Origin: Anaerococcus tetradius ATCC 35098
Lineage (GTDB): Bacteria; Bacillota; Clostridia; Tissierellales; Peptoniphilaceae
Length of the DNA: 64,000 bases
Assembly: GCF_000159095.1 (NCBI RefSeq)
Contig: NZ_GG666296.1
Span: forward strand, 100,067-164,066
Reading direction: 5' to 3'
Shown here: positions 29,679-37,976 of the stretch, in pieces
How the letters are laid out: every line of letters begins with the position of its first letter
How positions within the stretch are numbered: the first letter of the stretch is position 1
Position numbers and translations under genes: made by a program
The notes under the pieces: model-generated
The model's database searches: none
What the model saw: the letters and a program-made list of their open reading frames with translations, nothing else
Told to the model about the DNA's origin: nothing

Positions 29679-30911
29679 ATGAAAGTTGCAGTTGTTGGAT
29701 GCGGTAATAGAGGACACGAAGCCTATGCTAAGGAATTGATCCAATACGAGGGGGTAGAGATAGTCGCTGCCCTTGATTGGGATCAAAGAAAACTAGATAA
29801 GGTAAAAAAAGAATTTAACATATCAGACGAATACATATTTAAAGATGAGAAAGATTTTTTTGATAAATTAGAAAAGGAAAAGTTTGCAGATACTATAATT
29901 ATAGCTACCTATGATAGGGAGCACTATGATATAACAATGAAAGCCTTGGATATGAATCTAAATATCCTATTGGAAAAACCCATTTCTCCTATAAGAGAAG
30001 AGGTGCTAAATATTGCTAACAAGGCAAAAGATTATGAGAAAGTTTTTATGATTTGTCATGTATTGAGGTATTCACCTTTCTTTAGAAAGATAAAAGAATT
30101 GATAGATGAAGGAGCCATAGGTGAGCTTATAAATATTAACCATAATGAAAATATTGGATATTTTCACTTCGCCCACTCTTTTGTAAGGGGTAACTGGAGA
30201 AATTCTGTTGAGTCATCTCCTCTTATTCTTCAAAAATCCTGTCACGATATGGATATCCTCCTTTACCTAACAGGTAAGATGCCTAAATCAATATCAGCCT
30301 ATGGATCCTTGACATATTTCAAAGAGGAAAATCAACCAGAAGGAGCAGCTGACAGGTGTCTAAGCTGTAAATATCAAGACTCATGTATATTTTCTGTCAA
30401 GGACTTTTATACTATCGGCAGGGGAAGAGGCTGGAGAGCAGTTGTCGATCCAAAAATCACTGATGAAAGTTTGAAGAAAGCTCTCGAAGAAGGTCCTTAT
30501 GGAAGATGTGTATTCAAATCAGATAACGACGTCTGTGATCACCAATCCATAGCCATCCAATTTGAAGATGAAGTATCAGCAACCTTTAACCTTTCTGCTT
30601 TTGCCAAAGATGTCCACAGAAATATCAAAATCCAAGGGACAAAGGGTGAAATCATAGCTGATGATTTAACTCAAGAAATAAGAGTAAATGTATTTGGTAA
30701 AGACGAAGATAGGTTGTTTAAGGTAAACAACATGTTTGGCGGCCATGGTGGGTCTGATAGGGCTATTATCAAAGCCTTCTATGATGCTTGCAATGGCAGT
30801 GTCGATGAAGTGAAAACTGGAGCAATGGAAAGTTTGGCAAGCCATTTGATGTGCTTTGATGCCGAAAAATCTAGAAAAGAAAAGCTAATGGTCGAATATA
30901 ACAAGTATTAA
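29679..30911 (+). CDS. Gfo/Idh/MocA family NAD(P)-dependent oxidoreductase with Cys motifs
   Basis: 410-residue enzyme. N-terminal Rossmann domain (about 1-120) with VAVVGCGNRGHEAY and the EKPIS motif that supplies the catalytic-site Lys; C-terminal alpha/beta domain (about 125-400) with QKSCHDMDILLYL. Unlike plain Gfo/Idh proteins it carries a CLSCKYQDSC cluster (C-x2-C-x5-C, near residue 226) and a later Cys pair (GRCVFKSDNDVCDHQ), seen in a long subfamily often found beside sugar transporters. It probably oxidises or isomerises a sugar imported by the upstream ABC system. Last gene of the operon; palindromic element C follows. Confidence 0.88.
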   Translation: MKVAVVGCGNRGHEAYAKELIQYEGVEIVAALDWDQRKLDKVKKEFNISDEYIFKDEKDFFDKLEKEKFADTIIIATYDREHYDITMKALDMNLNILLEKPISPIREEVLNIANKAKDYEKVFMICHVLRYSPFFRKIKELIDEGAIGELININHNENIGYFHFAHSFVRGNWRNSVESSPLILQKSCHDMDILLYLTGKMPKSISAYGSLTYFKEENQPEGAADRCLSCKYQDSCIFSVKDFYTIGRGRGWRAVVDPKITDESLKKALEEGPYGRCVFKSDNDVCDHQSIAIQFEDEVSATFNLSAFAKDVHRNIKIQGTKGEIIADDLTQEIRVNVFGKDEDRLFKVNNMFGGHGGSDRAIIKAFYDACNGSVDEVKTGAMESLASHLMCFDAEKSRKEKLMVEYNKY

Positions 30912-30986
30912 GATATAAAAATCCTAAAACTAAGGATATCCTCCCTCCTCCTAAATAAATTAGGTTTATAAATTTAGTTTTAGTGG

Positions 30987-31078
30987 AAAAAGGCTCTTGC
31001 AGAGTGAATGATCATCTCATCTTTAGAAAAAGCTTCTAGGGTTGAGATATTATTCATACTTTTGCAAGGGCCTTTTTT
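30987..31078. repeat. Palindromic intergenic element, copy C (short form)
   Basis: 92-bp imperfect palindrome between two convergent genes. Left arm GGCTCTTGCA...TGAATGATCATCTCA (from 30992) pairs with TGAGATATTATTCA...TGCAAGGGCC (to 31072); A and T runs flank it on both sides, so it should also terminate transcription in both directions. Arm sequence and order match copies A (48357) and B (52901), but the GC-rich centre is absent. Same orientation as B. It ends next to the stop codon of the PTS IIA gene. Confidence 0.8.
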
Positions 31079-31079
31079 G

Positions 31080-31466
31080 CTAGTCAAATAAGTAAATCGA
31101 CTTTTGTGCTGTATCTATTATTTTTTTTAGAAAAGTATTGATATCATCGCAATCAAAATTTAGGGCTTGATAGACCATCTCAAAATTCATACCCGTTAAG
31201 AAATAGACATTTTTATAGCTAGCTAAACTTAGGACAGCTCTATTGAAAGGGCTTCCCCCTCCTATGTCTGCTAGGACTATTATATTCTCGTAAGTTGAAA
31301 GTTCTTGGTAGGCTTTTATAAGCTTTATATCAAGATTATCGTAGCTATCTCCTTTTTTGAAATCGCAAACTCTTAAATTATCGAAATTGCCTGCTATCAT
31401 CTGAATAGCAGAGTAGATACCAGAGGCGATTTTACCATGACCTGTAAGTATAATGCCATTTTTCAT
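31080..31466 (-). CDS. PTS subunit IIA, mannose/fructose family (EIIA-Man-like)
   Basis: 128-residue cytosolic phosphocarrier of the EIIA-Man fold. IILTGHGKIASG places the phosphorylated His at residue 10, and ADIGGGSPFNRAV is the family's second signature. It resembles the IIA of N-acetylgalactosamine or mannose-type systems and would be the natural donor for the mannose-family IIB at 22228, though the two lie 9 kb apart. No IIC/IID present. AAAGGA precedes the ATG. A DhaM-type role is less likely because no dihydroxyacetone kinase genes are near. Confidence 0.85.
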   Translation of the reverse strand: MKNGIILTGHGKIASGIYSAIQMIAGNFDNLRVCDFKKGDSYDNLDIKLIKAYQELSTYENIIVLADIGGGSPFNRAVLSLASYKNVYFLTGMNFEMVYQALNFDCDDINTFLKKIIDTAQKSIYLFD

Positions 31467-31562
31467 AAGTTTTCCTTTTATTGTTTTTTCTAATTTTATT
31501 ATAAATTAGTTCTCAGTTAGGGTCAATTTATCCTTATCGTGCTTTTATATTTTAAAAATAAT

Positions 31563-31590
31563 TTGCAAAGTCTAAATTATATGGTAACAT
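31563..31590 (+). promoter_or_regulatory. Candidate promoter of the thrS T-box leader
   Basis: TTGCAA (31563-31568) and TAACAT (31585-31590) with a 16-bp spacer, just upstream of the T-box stem I. The match is moderate. Confidence 0.45.
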
Positions 31591-31608
31591 AAGCTTATAC
31601 TTAATATT

Positions 31609-31830
31609 GACTTAGATAGGGAGCTTTGATCGGAAAAGTGCTTACAGAAAGAAACGGTAGTTGAGAAGTTTCAGTACATAGATTTAAAGTACCACCCTAG
31701 AGTTTTTCATGTAATGTGAAACGTTTGGGCGCGATAAGCCTTCTAATGAGTAACAAATTAGGTGGAACCACGAAACAAAGACGTATCGTCCTATAGCCAT
31801 GAGGCTTGGGCATACGTCTATTTTTATTTT
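31609..31830 (+). promoter_or_regulatory. T-box riboswitch (threonine) upstream of thrS
   Basis: Leader RNA that senses uncharged tRNA-Thr and switches thrS on. The T-box sequence AATTAGGTGGAACCACG lies at 31756-31772. Terminator: AGACGTAT (31780-31787) pairs with ATACGTCT (31812-31819), followed by ATTTTTATTTT. In stem I, AGGG (31617-31621 region) pairs with CCCT (31695-31698). The codon just before that closing strand is ACC (31691-31693), read as a Thr specifier. Confidence 0.93.
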
Positions 31831-31842
31831 AAAGGAGAAATT

Positions 31843-33765
31843 ATGATTAAGATTAAATTACCTGATGGATCAGTTAAGGAATATGAAAGTGGAGTCCTAG
31901 TAGGAGATGTTACAAAAGACATTTCTATGGGTCTTTATAGGGCAGCACTTGGGGCTGTTGTTAATGGAAAAGTTATGGGCTATGCTGAGCCAATAGAAGA
32001 AGACTCTGACTTCAGAGTTGTAAAATTTGAAGATAAGGAAGGAAAAGAAATTTTCTGGCATACTTCTTCTCACTTAATGGCTGCAGCTATTAATGAATTA
32101 TATCCTAATACTAAATTTGCCATAGGACCTGCTATTAATGATGGTTTCTATTATGATATGGACCTTGAACATAGATTTACTCCAGAAGATTTGGAAAAAA
32201 TCGAAAAGAAGATGCTAGAACTTGCCAAAAAAGACCTAAAACTTGAAAGAGTAGAAATTTCTAGAAATGAAGCTTTGGAAATGTTTAAAAAAGATAAGCA
32301 AGACTACAAGGTTGAGCTTATAGAAGACCTTCCAGAAGATGAAAAGATTACCCTTTACAAGATGGGCGATGTTTTTGTAGACCTTTGTAGGGGACCACAC
32401 CTTGAATCTACAAAAGTTATCAAGGCTGTTAAGTTAAAAACTATAGCTGGTGCTTATTGGAGGGGAGATTCTGATAGACAAATGCTTCAAAGAATCTACG
32501 GAATTTCTTTCGAGAAGGCTAAACAATTAGAAGAGTATGAAGAACTTCAAAAAGAAATTGAAAAGAGAGATCATAGAAAAATCGGTCGTGAAATGAACCT
32601 TTTTGCCTTCCACGAAGAAGGACCAGGTTTCCCATTCTTCCATCCAAATGGAATGATTCTTATGAATGAACTTCTAGTTTGGTGGACAGATGTTCTTAAC
32701 AACAATGGTTATGGAGAAATCAAAACTCCACTTATCCTAAATGAAGCCCTATGGCACAGATCAGGTCACTGGGATCACTACAAAGAAAATATGTACTTTA
32801 CAAAAATTGATGGGGAAGCTTATGCAGTTAAACCTATGAACTGCCCAGGTTCTGTTCTAACTTATGCAGCTAACCAACACTCTTATAGGGACCTTCCAAT
32901 AAGACTTGCTGAGTATGGTCAAGTTCACAGACATGAGCTTTCTGGTACCCTACACGGACTTTTCAGAGTAAGAACATTTACTCAAGATGATGCCCACGTT
33001 TATTGTATGCCAAGCCAAATCAAAGAAGAAGTTTACAAGATGATAGACCTTGCAGACCTTCTCTATTCAACATTCGGTTTCAAATATACAATAGAGCTAT
33101 CAACAAGGCCAGATGACTTCATGGGCGAGATTAAGGATTGGGACTTCGCAGAAGACCAACTAAAGAAAGCCCTAGAAGAACGTGGTATTGAATATGAAAT
33201 TAACCCAGGAGATGGTGCTTTCTACGGACCAAAAATCGACTTCCACTTACTAGATGCTGCTAAGAGAGAATGGCAATGTGGTACAATCCAACTTGACTTC
33301 CAACTTCCACAAAACTTTGATTTAACATATATCGATGAAAATGGAGAAAAGAAAAGACCAGCCATGCTCCACAGGGCCCTACTTGGATCAATTGAAAGAT
33401 TTATCGGAGTTCTAACAGAACACTTCGCAGGAAGATTCCCACTATGGTTAAACCCACAACAAGTTGAAATCATCCCAGTATCTGATAAATATATTCCTTA
33501 TGCAGAAGAATTAAAAGAAAAAATCAAAAAAGCAGGTTACAGGGTTAATATAGACTACAGAAGTGAAGGAGTAGGCTACAAGATTCGTCAAGCTCAACTT
33601 ATGAGAACAAATTACATGTTGGTAGTAGGCGAGAAAGAAGAAAATTCTGGTAAACTTACTGTAAGAAATAGAGATGCTAAAGAAACTCCAGATGTTTCTC
33701 TAGAAGAATTTATAGAAAAGCTTAATGAAGAAAAAGCTTCTAAATCAATAAAATCAATATTCTAA
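31843..33765 (+). CDS. thrS: Threonyl-tRNA synthetase
   Basis: 640-residue class II synthetase that charges tRNA-Thr. Domains in order: TGS (about 1-60), second additional/editing domain with the HTSSHLMAAA Zn/editing motif (about 65-225), catalytic core (about 240-530) with motif 2 RLAEYGQVHRHE and the Zn-site cysteine in MNCPGS, and the anticodon-binding domain (about 540-640). The ATG at 31843 follows AAAGGAG; an upstream in-frame start would lie inside the T-box terminator. Regulated by the T-box at 31609. Confidence 0.96.
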   Translation: MIKIKLPDGSVKEYESGVLVGDVTKDISMGLYRAALGAVVNGKVMGYAEPIEEDSDFRVVKFEDKEGKEIFWHTSSHLMAAAINELYPNTKFAIGPAINDGFYYDMDLEHRFTPEDLEKIEKKMLELAKKDLKLERVEISRNEALEMFKKDKQDYKVELIEDLPEDEKITLYKMGDVFVDLCRGPHLESTKVIKAVKLKTIAGAYWRGDSDRQMLQRIYGISFEKAKQLEEYEELQKEIEKRDHRKIGREMNLFAFHEEGPGFPFFHPNGMILMNELLVWWTDVLNNNGYGEIKTPLILNEALWHRSGHWDHYKENMYFTKIDGEAYAVKPMNCPGSVLTYAANQHSYRDLPIRLAEYGQVHRHELSGTLHGLFRVRTFTQDDAHVYCMPSQIKEEVYKMIDLADLLYSTFGFKYTIELSTRPDDFMGEIKDWDFAEDQLKKALEERGIEYEINPGDGAFYGPKIDFHLLDAAKREWQCGTIQLDFQLPQNFDLTYIDENGEKKRPAMLHRALLGSIERFIGVLTEHFAGRFPLWLNPQQVEIIPVSDKYIPYAEELKEKIKKAGYRVNIDYRSEGVGYKIRQAQLMRTNYMLVVGEKEENSGKLTVRNRDAKETPDVSLEEFIEKLNEEKASKSIKSIF

Positions 33766-33766
33766 T

Positions 33767-34942
33767 ATGACCTTCAATGCTGTAATTTTGGGGACAGACC
33801 ATAACAGTTACTCAGTGGCAAGGAGCTTTTATGAGGCTTTTTCTAAAAAGCCCCTTGTCATAGGAGCCGCTGTTCTTGTTCCTTTTTATAAATCAAAAAT
33901 TGCCGATGTTTATACGACCAAGGGTTTTTCATCAGACGAGGAGATTTTTGCAAACTTTATAAATGAAGTTATCGAAAAAAGAGATGAAGATGAGTTTGTC
34001 TTTTTTGCTCCGACAGAAAGATATGTGGAGATTTTACTTAAAAATCAAGCTAAGTTTAATTTTACCTACCATATTCCATATCCTAATTATGAATGGGCAG
34101 AGAAACTACTAAAAAAATCTGAGTTCTATTCATATTTAGAAAAAATAGGAGTTTCTTATCCAAAGACCTTGGTTATCAATAAGGATAATATTGATAGCAT
34201 TGATTTTTCTGGAGAAGTCTTCCTCAAGGCTGACGATTATGATGCTCTCCTTGACTCATCTTGTGAAAATATCCAAAAGGGTTATTATTTAAGGGATTCA
34301 GATGAGGCTAAGGCAGTTTTAAGGAAAGTATATGAGAGTGATTTTAGGGGAGATTTTATCTGCCAAAACTTTATTAATGGGACTCAAGGTAGTGAGTATT
34401 CTCTAAATGGTTATAGGTCAAAAGATGGAAAGATTTCTTTTGTTCTTGCGAGAAACTTATTATCAGACCTTAGACCTATGTGGGTTGGTAACCACCTAGT
34501 TCAAGTAGATCACGATGATAGCCTCATGTATGCTTTGGCAGAAAAAATTGTTACATCCCTCGACTATCATGGACTCTTTAATATAGACTTCAAGAAAGAC
34601 TCAAAGACTGGTGAAGTTTTTGTCCTTGAGATGAATATAAGACAAGGAAGGACCTTCTATTATTCAACCCTGGCAGGCGTCAATCTCATAGAGCTTGCGG
34701 TAAATGACTTAGTTCTTGGCAAAAGTGAAAGCAAAAAGACCCAAAAAGCTTTTAGGCTCCAAGCTATTTCTAGGAAGGTTGCCTACGAGAATGTAGCAGA
34801 AGAGCTAAAAGAAGAGTTTAATAAGAAAGGTCGAGAAGAAAACTCAGCTATCCATGTTATAAGCGATTATGATGATGATATGCTTAGAAAACTTAAAGTA
34901 AATGAGTCAATAAAAAGACAAGAAAAAGAATTATTTAATTAA
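33767..34942 (+). CDS. ATP-grasp ligase resembling peptidoglycan D-aspartate ligase
   Basis: 391-residue ATP-grasp protein. By eye it resembles the Enterococcus D-aspartate ligase (Asl) along its length: N-terminal ILGTDHNSYSVARSFYEAF, an IPYPNYEWAEKL-type middle, and the metal-binding LEMNIRQGRTFYYSTLAGVNL near residue 290. Asl adds a D-amino acid to the lysine of the peptidoglycan stem. Members of this bacterial group are described with D-Glu or D-Asp cross-bridges, so a cross-bridge ligase is plausible; this is inference. It starts one base after the thrS stop with no visible ribosome site, so translation is probably coupled and expression follows the Thr T-box. Confidence 0.72.
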   Translation: MTFNAVILGTDHNSYSVARSFYEAFSKKPLVIGAAVLVPFYKSKIADVYTTKGFSSDEEIFANFINEVIEKRDEDEFVFFAPTERYVEILLKNQAKFNFTYHIPYPNYEWAEKLLKKSEFYSYLEKIGVSYPKTLVINKDNIDSIDFSGEVFLKADDYDALLDSSCENIQKGYYLRDSDEAKAVLRKVYESDFRGDFICQNFINGTQGSEYSLNGYRSKDGKISFVLARNLLSDLRPMWVGNHLVQVDHDDSLMYALAEKIVTSLDYHGLFNIDFKKDSKTGEVFVLEMNIRQGRTFYYSTLAGVNLIELAVNDLVLGKSESKKTQKAFRLQAISRKVAYENVAEELKEEFNKKGREENSAIHVISDYDDDMLRKLKVNESIKRQEKELFN

Positions 34943-34944
34943 TC

Positions 34945-34976
34945 AGAGATATCGGTTTTTTCCGGTATCTCTTATA
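34945..34976 (+). terminator. Hairpin terminator after the ATP-grasp gene
   Basis: AGAGATATCGG (34945-34955) pairs with CCGGTATCTCT (34962-34972) around a TTTTTT loop. The following T-tract is weak, so some read-through into the MATE gene is likely. Confidence 0.6.
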
Positions 34977-35009
34977 TTGCCAAATTTTTTTAAACAGAAA
35001 GGAGAATTT

Positions 35010-36371
35010 ATGGAAAAAACCGAAACAAGAAAAGAAAATATAATGGGGACTATGCCGGTTGGAAATCTCCTTATCAAGATGAGTATTCCTATGGTTATCT
35101 CCATGCTAGTCCAATCAGTTTACAATGTGGTAGACTCGATTTTCGTAGCAAGAATTTCAGAAGAGGCCCTTACGGCAGTTTCCCTTGCCTTTCCAGTCCA
35201 AAATATCATGATAGCTGTGGCAGTTGGAATTTCTGTAGGAGCCAGTGCCCTATTGAGTAGGTATTTGGGTATGGATGATAAGAAAAGAGTAGGGGTTGTT
35301 GCTATGCATGGTATAGCCCTATCAATCCTAGCCTACCTAGTTTTTGCAAGCTTAGGCCTACTCTTTACAAATAATTTTGCTAATAGCCAGTCGACAAACC
35401 CTCAAATCATAAAATACACTAAGGACTACTTGTGGATAATAATGGTATTTGGTATAGGAGTTTTCTTCCAAATCTTGGCAGAAAAGCTCCTTCAAGCGAC
35501 ATCCCTTACCTTCTACACCATGATTGTCCAAGTATCGGGCGCTTTGATAAATCTTATCCTCGATCCTATCTTTATTTTTGGTCTTTTTGGTTTTCCAAGA
35601 TTAGAAGTTAGGGGAGCTGCCCTTGCAACGGTTATCGGTCAAATTGGAGGGTCAATAATTGGACTTGTAATAAATAGGAAGAAGAACACAGACATAGTAG
35701 TTGATTTTAAGCATTTTAGTTTTCATGGAGAAATATTAAAGGAAATATTTTGGATTGGAATCCCATCAATAGTGATGAATGCTATATCATCAGTCCTTAT
35801 CTTTATCTTAAACACCATGCTAAGGGCCTTTGGTCAATCAGCCATAGCAGCCTATGGAGTGATGTTTAAGCTTCAGTCCTTTGCCTTTTTGCCTATTATA
35901 GGTATGTCTAACGCCATGATATCTATAATTTCCTTTAACTATGGGGCAAGACATGTGGCAAGGATAAAAAAATCTATAAGGTTAGCCTTGCTATGGGGAT
36001 TCTTGTTAGTTGGACTAGCTACTATTCTTTTGTGGATATTTCCAAATCAAATCTTTGATATGTTCAATGCAACTTTTAGGATGCGTGAGATAGGCGTTCC
36101 TATGATAAGAATAGTTTCCTTATCTTATGTAATAGCCTCTGTATCTATAATAGCTGTAGGAGTGTTTCAGGCTTTGGGTAACTGGCAATCAGCTATCCTC
36201 CAATCCTTCCTTAGACAATTTATAATCCTCCTACCAACCTTCTATCTATTGTCCCTTACCGGTAATATAGATCTAGTTTGGTGGTCATTTTTCATATCGG
36301 AAGTATTAAATACTATAATGTGTATGTATTTTCTAAAAAGAGATATAAAGAATAAGGTAGAAAGCCTATAA
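35010..36371 (+). CDS. MATE family efflux transporter
   Basis: 453-residue, twelve-helix membrane exporter that uses a sodium or proton gradient to expel drugs or metabolites. The two MATE halves are visible (GNLLIKMSIPMVISMLVQS... and the repeat from about residue 240, IFWIGIPSIVMNAIS), with the SVYNVVDSIFVARI segment in helix 2. The start follows AAAGGAG; a longer reading would include that ribosome site. Substrate unknown. Confidence 0.9.
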   Translation: MEKTETRKENIMGTMPVGNLLIKMSIPMVISMLVQSVYNVVDSIFVARISEEALTAVSLAFPVQNIMIAVAVGISVGASALLSRYLGMDDKKRVGVVAMHGIALSILAYLVFASLGLLFTNNFANSQSTNPQIIKYTKDYLWIIMVFGIGVFFQILAEKLLQATSLTFYTMIVQVSGALINLILDPIFIFGLFGFPRLEVRGAALATVIGQIGGSIIGLVINRKKNTDIVVDFKHFSFHGEILKEIFWIGIPSIVMNAISSVLIFILNTMLRAFGQSAIAAYGVMFKLQSFAFLPIIGMSNAMISIISFNYGARHVARIKKSIRLALLWGFLLVGLATILLWIFPNQIFDMFNATFRMREIGVPMIRIVSLSYVIASVSIIAVGVFQALGNWQSAILQSFLRQFIILLPTFYLLSLTGNIDLVWWSFFISEVLNTIMCMYFLKRDIKNKVESL

Positions 36372-36431
36372 AAAATCCAGCTTTCAAAGCTTAGTAGATA
36401 ATTACTAAACTTTGAAAGGCTGGATTTTTTT
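36371..36431. terminator. Bidirectional terminator
   Basis: AAAAAATCCAGC and the inner CTTTCAAAG pair with CTTTGAAAG and GCTGGATTTTTT across the gap between the MATE gene and the convergent membrane protein gene. Confidence 0.88.
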
Positions 36432-37293
36432 AATTTATTCCCACTAGGAGATAGTTTATATATTTTATCCTAAGCTTATAAAGAATTTGGCCTATAAACA
36501 AAGTGCTAAGTAGTCCTAACAAGCAAGTAACTAACCTATTTTCGCCGACAAAAAGTCTAAGGGCGATAAAAATGCTTGGATAGATGTAGAGGTAGGTGAA
36601 AATCATAAACTTCTCAAAACTTACTTGGCTAGGGTTAGCTATAGATTTTAGGATTAGGTAGACTAGGGGGATAAAGGATAGGAAATATCCATAGTCAAAT
36701 CCATATTTATAGTTAAGAAAAATTTCGACTCCAACAAGACTTGCCGCCAAAATATAGAGGAGGGGGTTGATTTTTTCAGCCTTCCTAATTCTTAAAGCCA
36801 TAACAAAAATAGCAAAGTATAGAAAAAATTCTTTAAGACTTGTAAAGCGAACAAGAATCCTGCTATAATCAAAGTAAAAGAAGAAGGCAAGCGATAAAAG
36901 GCCAACTAGACTTGTAAATTTATTACCGAAAATTTTATTTAAGATAAGCTCTAGGAGGAAAAATATTCCAACTAGGCTTATTAAATCAAACAAATTTCTG
37001 ACAATAGCATAAGTACCCTGGATGATATCTTTGGATAGTTTTACAGAAAATCCGTTAATTATGAGGTAATTAAGGCTTACATGAAAAAGAAGGGGAAGAA
37101 ATATTAGGATAACCCTTCTGGTATCCATGAAGGAGATCATGTAGGCTATATAGGCTATCAGATAGGAATTTATGATTCTTGATGCTATTTGAGTATTTAA
37201 TTTTGTTGAAAGGCCTAGCAAAGGGGTAATAAAACTAATAACAAGTAAAATTAAGCCCAAAAAGCCAGCTATATTTAGTCTGATATTTTTCAT
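36430..37293 (-). CDS. Hypothetical polytopic membrane protein
   Basis: 287 residues with roughly eight to nine hydrophobic helices and short basic loops (DTRR, RIRKAEK). I recognise no family. A hydrophobic integral protein with no large soluble domain could be a transporter or a glycan-pathway membrane protein, but nothing in the sequence decides it. No strong ribosome site precedes the ATG. It diverges from the gene at 37362, sharing a 68-base promoter region. Confidence 0.65.
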   Translation of the reverse strand: MKNIRLNIAGFLGLILLVISFITPLLGLSTKLNTQIASRIINSYLIAYIAYMISFMDTRRVILIFLPLLFHVSLNYLIINGFSVKLSKDIIQGTYAIVRNLFDLISLVGIFFLLELILNKIFGNKFTSLVGLLSLAFFFYFDYSRILVRFTSLKEFFLYFAIFVMALRIRKAEKINPLLYILAASLVGVEIFLNYKYGFDYGYFLSFIPLVYLILKSIANPSQVSFEKFMIFTYLYIYPSIFIALRLFVGENRLVTCLLGLLSTLFIGQILYKLRIKYINYLLVGIN

Positions 37294-37361
37294 ACTTAAA
37301 TCATATCACAAATAAGAAAAATTACTAATAAAATGATATAATACTCATAAGAGGAGTTGAC

Positions 37362-37976
37362 ATGGATAGAAGAAGACGATCCAAGATGGACGATAATTAC
37401 ATAAGAGAAAATAAAAGAGATGCAGAAAGAAGGCATAGGAGAAAGATAAGGCGTAGAAGAGAGACTATTATTAGGATTCTTGTCCTACTTTTTATAATAT
37501 TTGCTGTATTTTTTTCTTATAAGAAGCTAATCTCTTCCAATAAAAAGCAAGTAGGGATGATTCAGACTGCTATCAAAAATGACGATGAAGAATATTTTTC
37601 TAAGAAAATGGATAGGATGGCAGTTATAATGGATGTGCTAAAGAAGTCCTACTCCAAGGATGAGAAGGAAAATAAGGAGTTTTACCAGGCTGTTTTTTCT
37701 AACTTGTCAATTAAGTATATAGAAGAAAAAAGTGTTGAAGGTGGCAAGGAAGTTAGTCTAGAGATTGAAAATGTTAATTATATAGATGTCTACAAGGCCT
37801 TGGGAGAAGATAAGAGCCATGAGGCCTATATGAAGGCTCTAAAGAATAAAGATGCACCAAGGAAAAAGGCTAGGGTTAGTATCTTCATTAGAGATAAGAT
37901 TTTTTCAAAGAAGATTTACGAGTCAAGACCCTTTGTAAATGCAATTTTGGGAGGGGCACTCGACTATGCTAAATAA
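37362..37976 (+). CDS. Hypothetical single-pass membrane protein with Arg-rich N-terminus
   Basis: 204 residues: a very basic cytosolic segment (about 1-37, many Arg/Lys, including KIRRRRE), one membrane helix (about 38-58), then an extracellular domain rich in Lys and Glu that looks like a small DUF4878/NTF2-type fold. No catalytic motif. A -10-like TATAAT lies about 25 bases upstream of GAGGAG and the ATG. Its end overlaps the CPBP protease gene by 11 bases, so the two are likely co-expressed. Confidence 0.7.
   Translation: MDRRRRSKMDDNYIRENKRDAERRHRRKIRRRRETIIRILVLLFIIFAVFFSYKKLISSNKKQVGMIQTAIKNDDEEYFSKKMDRMAVIMDVLKKSYSKDEKENKEFYQAVFSNLSIKYIEEKSVEGGKEVSLEIENVNYIDVYKALGEDKSHEAYMKALKNKDAPRKKARVSIFIRDKIFSKKIYESRPFVNAILGGALDYAK

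Noticed and set aside
31762..31842. Upstream extension of thrS
   Set aside because: The extra 27 codons lie in the T-box antiterminator/terminator; a good ribosome site precedes the ATG at 31843.
34945..34976. Riboswitch before the MATE gene
   Set aside because: Only a simple hairpin is seen between the genes; it is better explained as a weak terminator.
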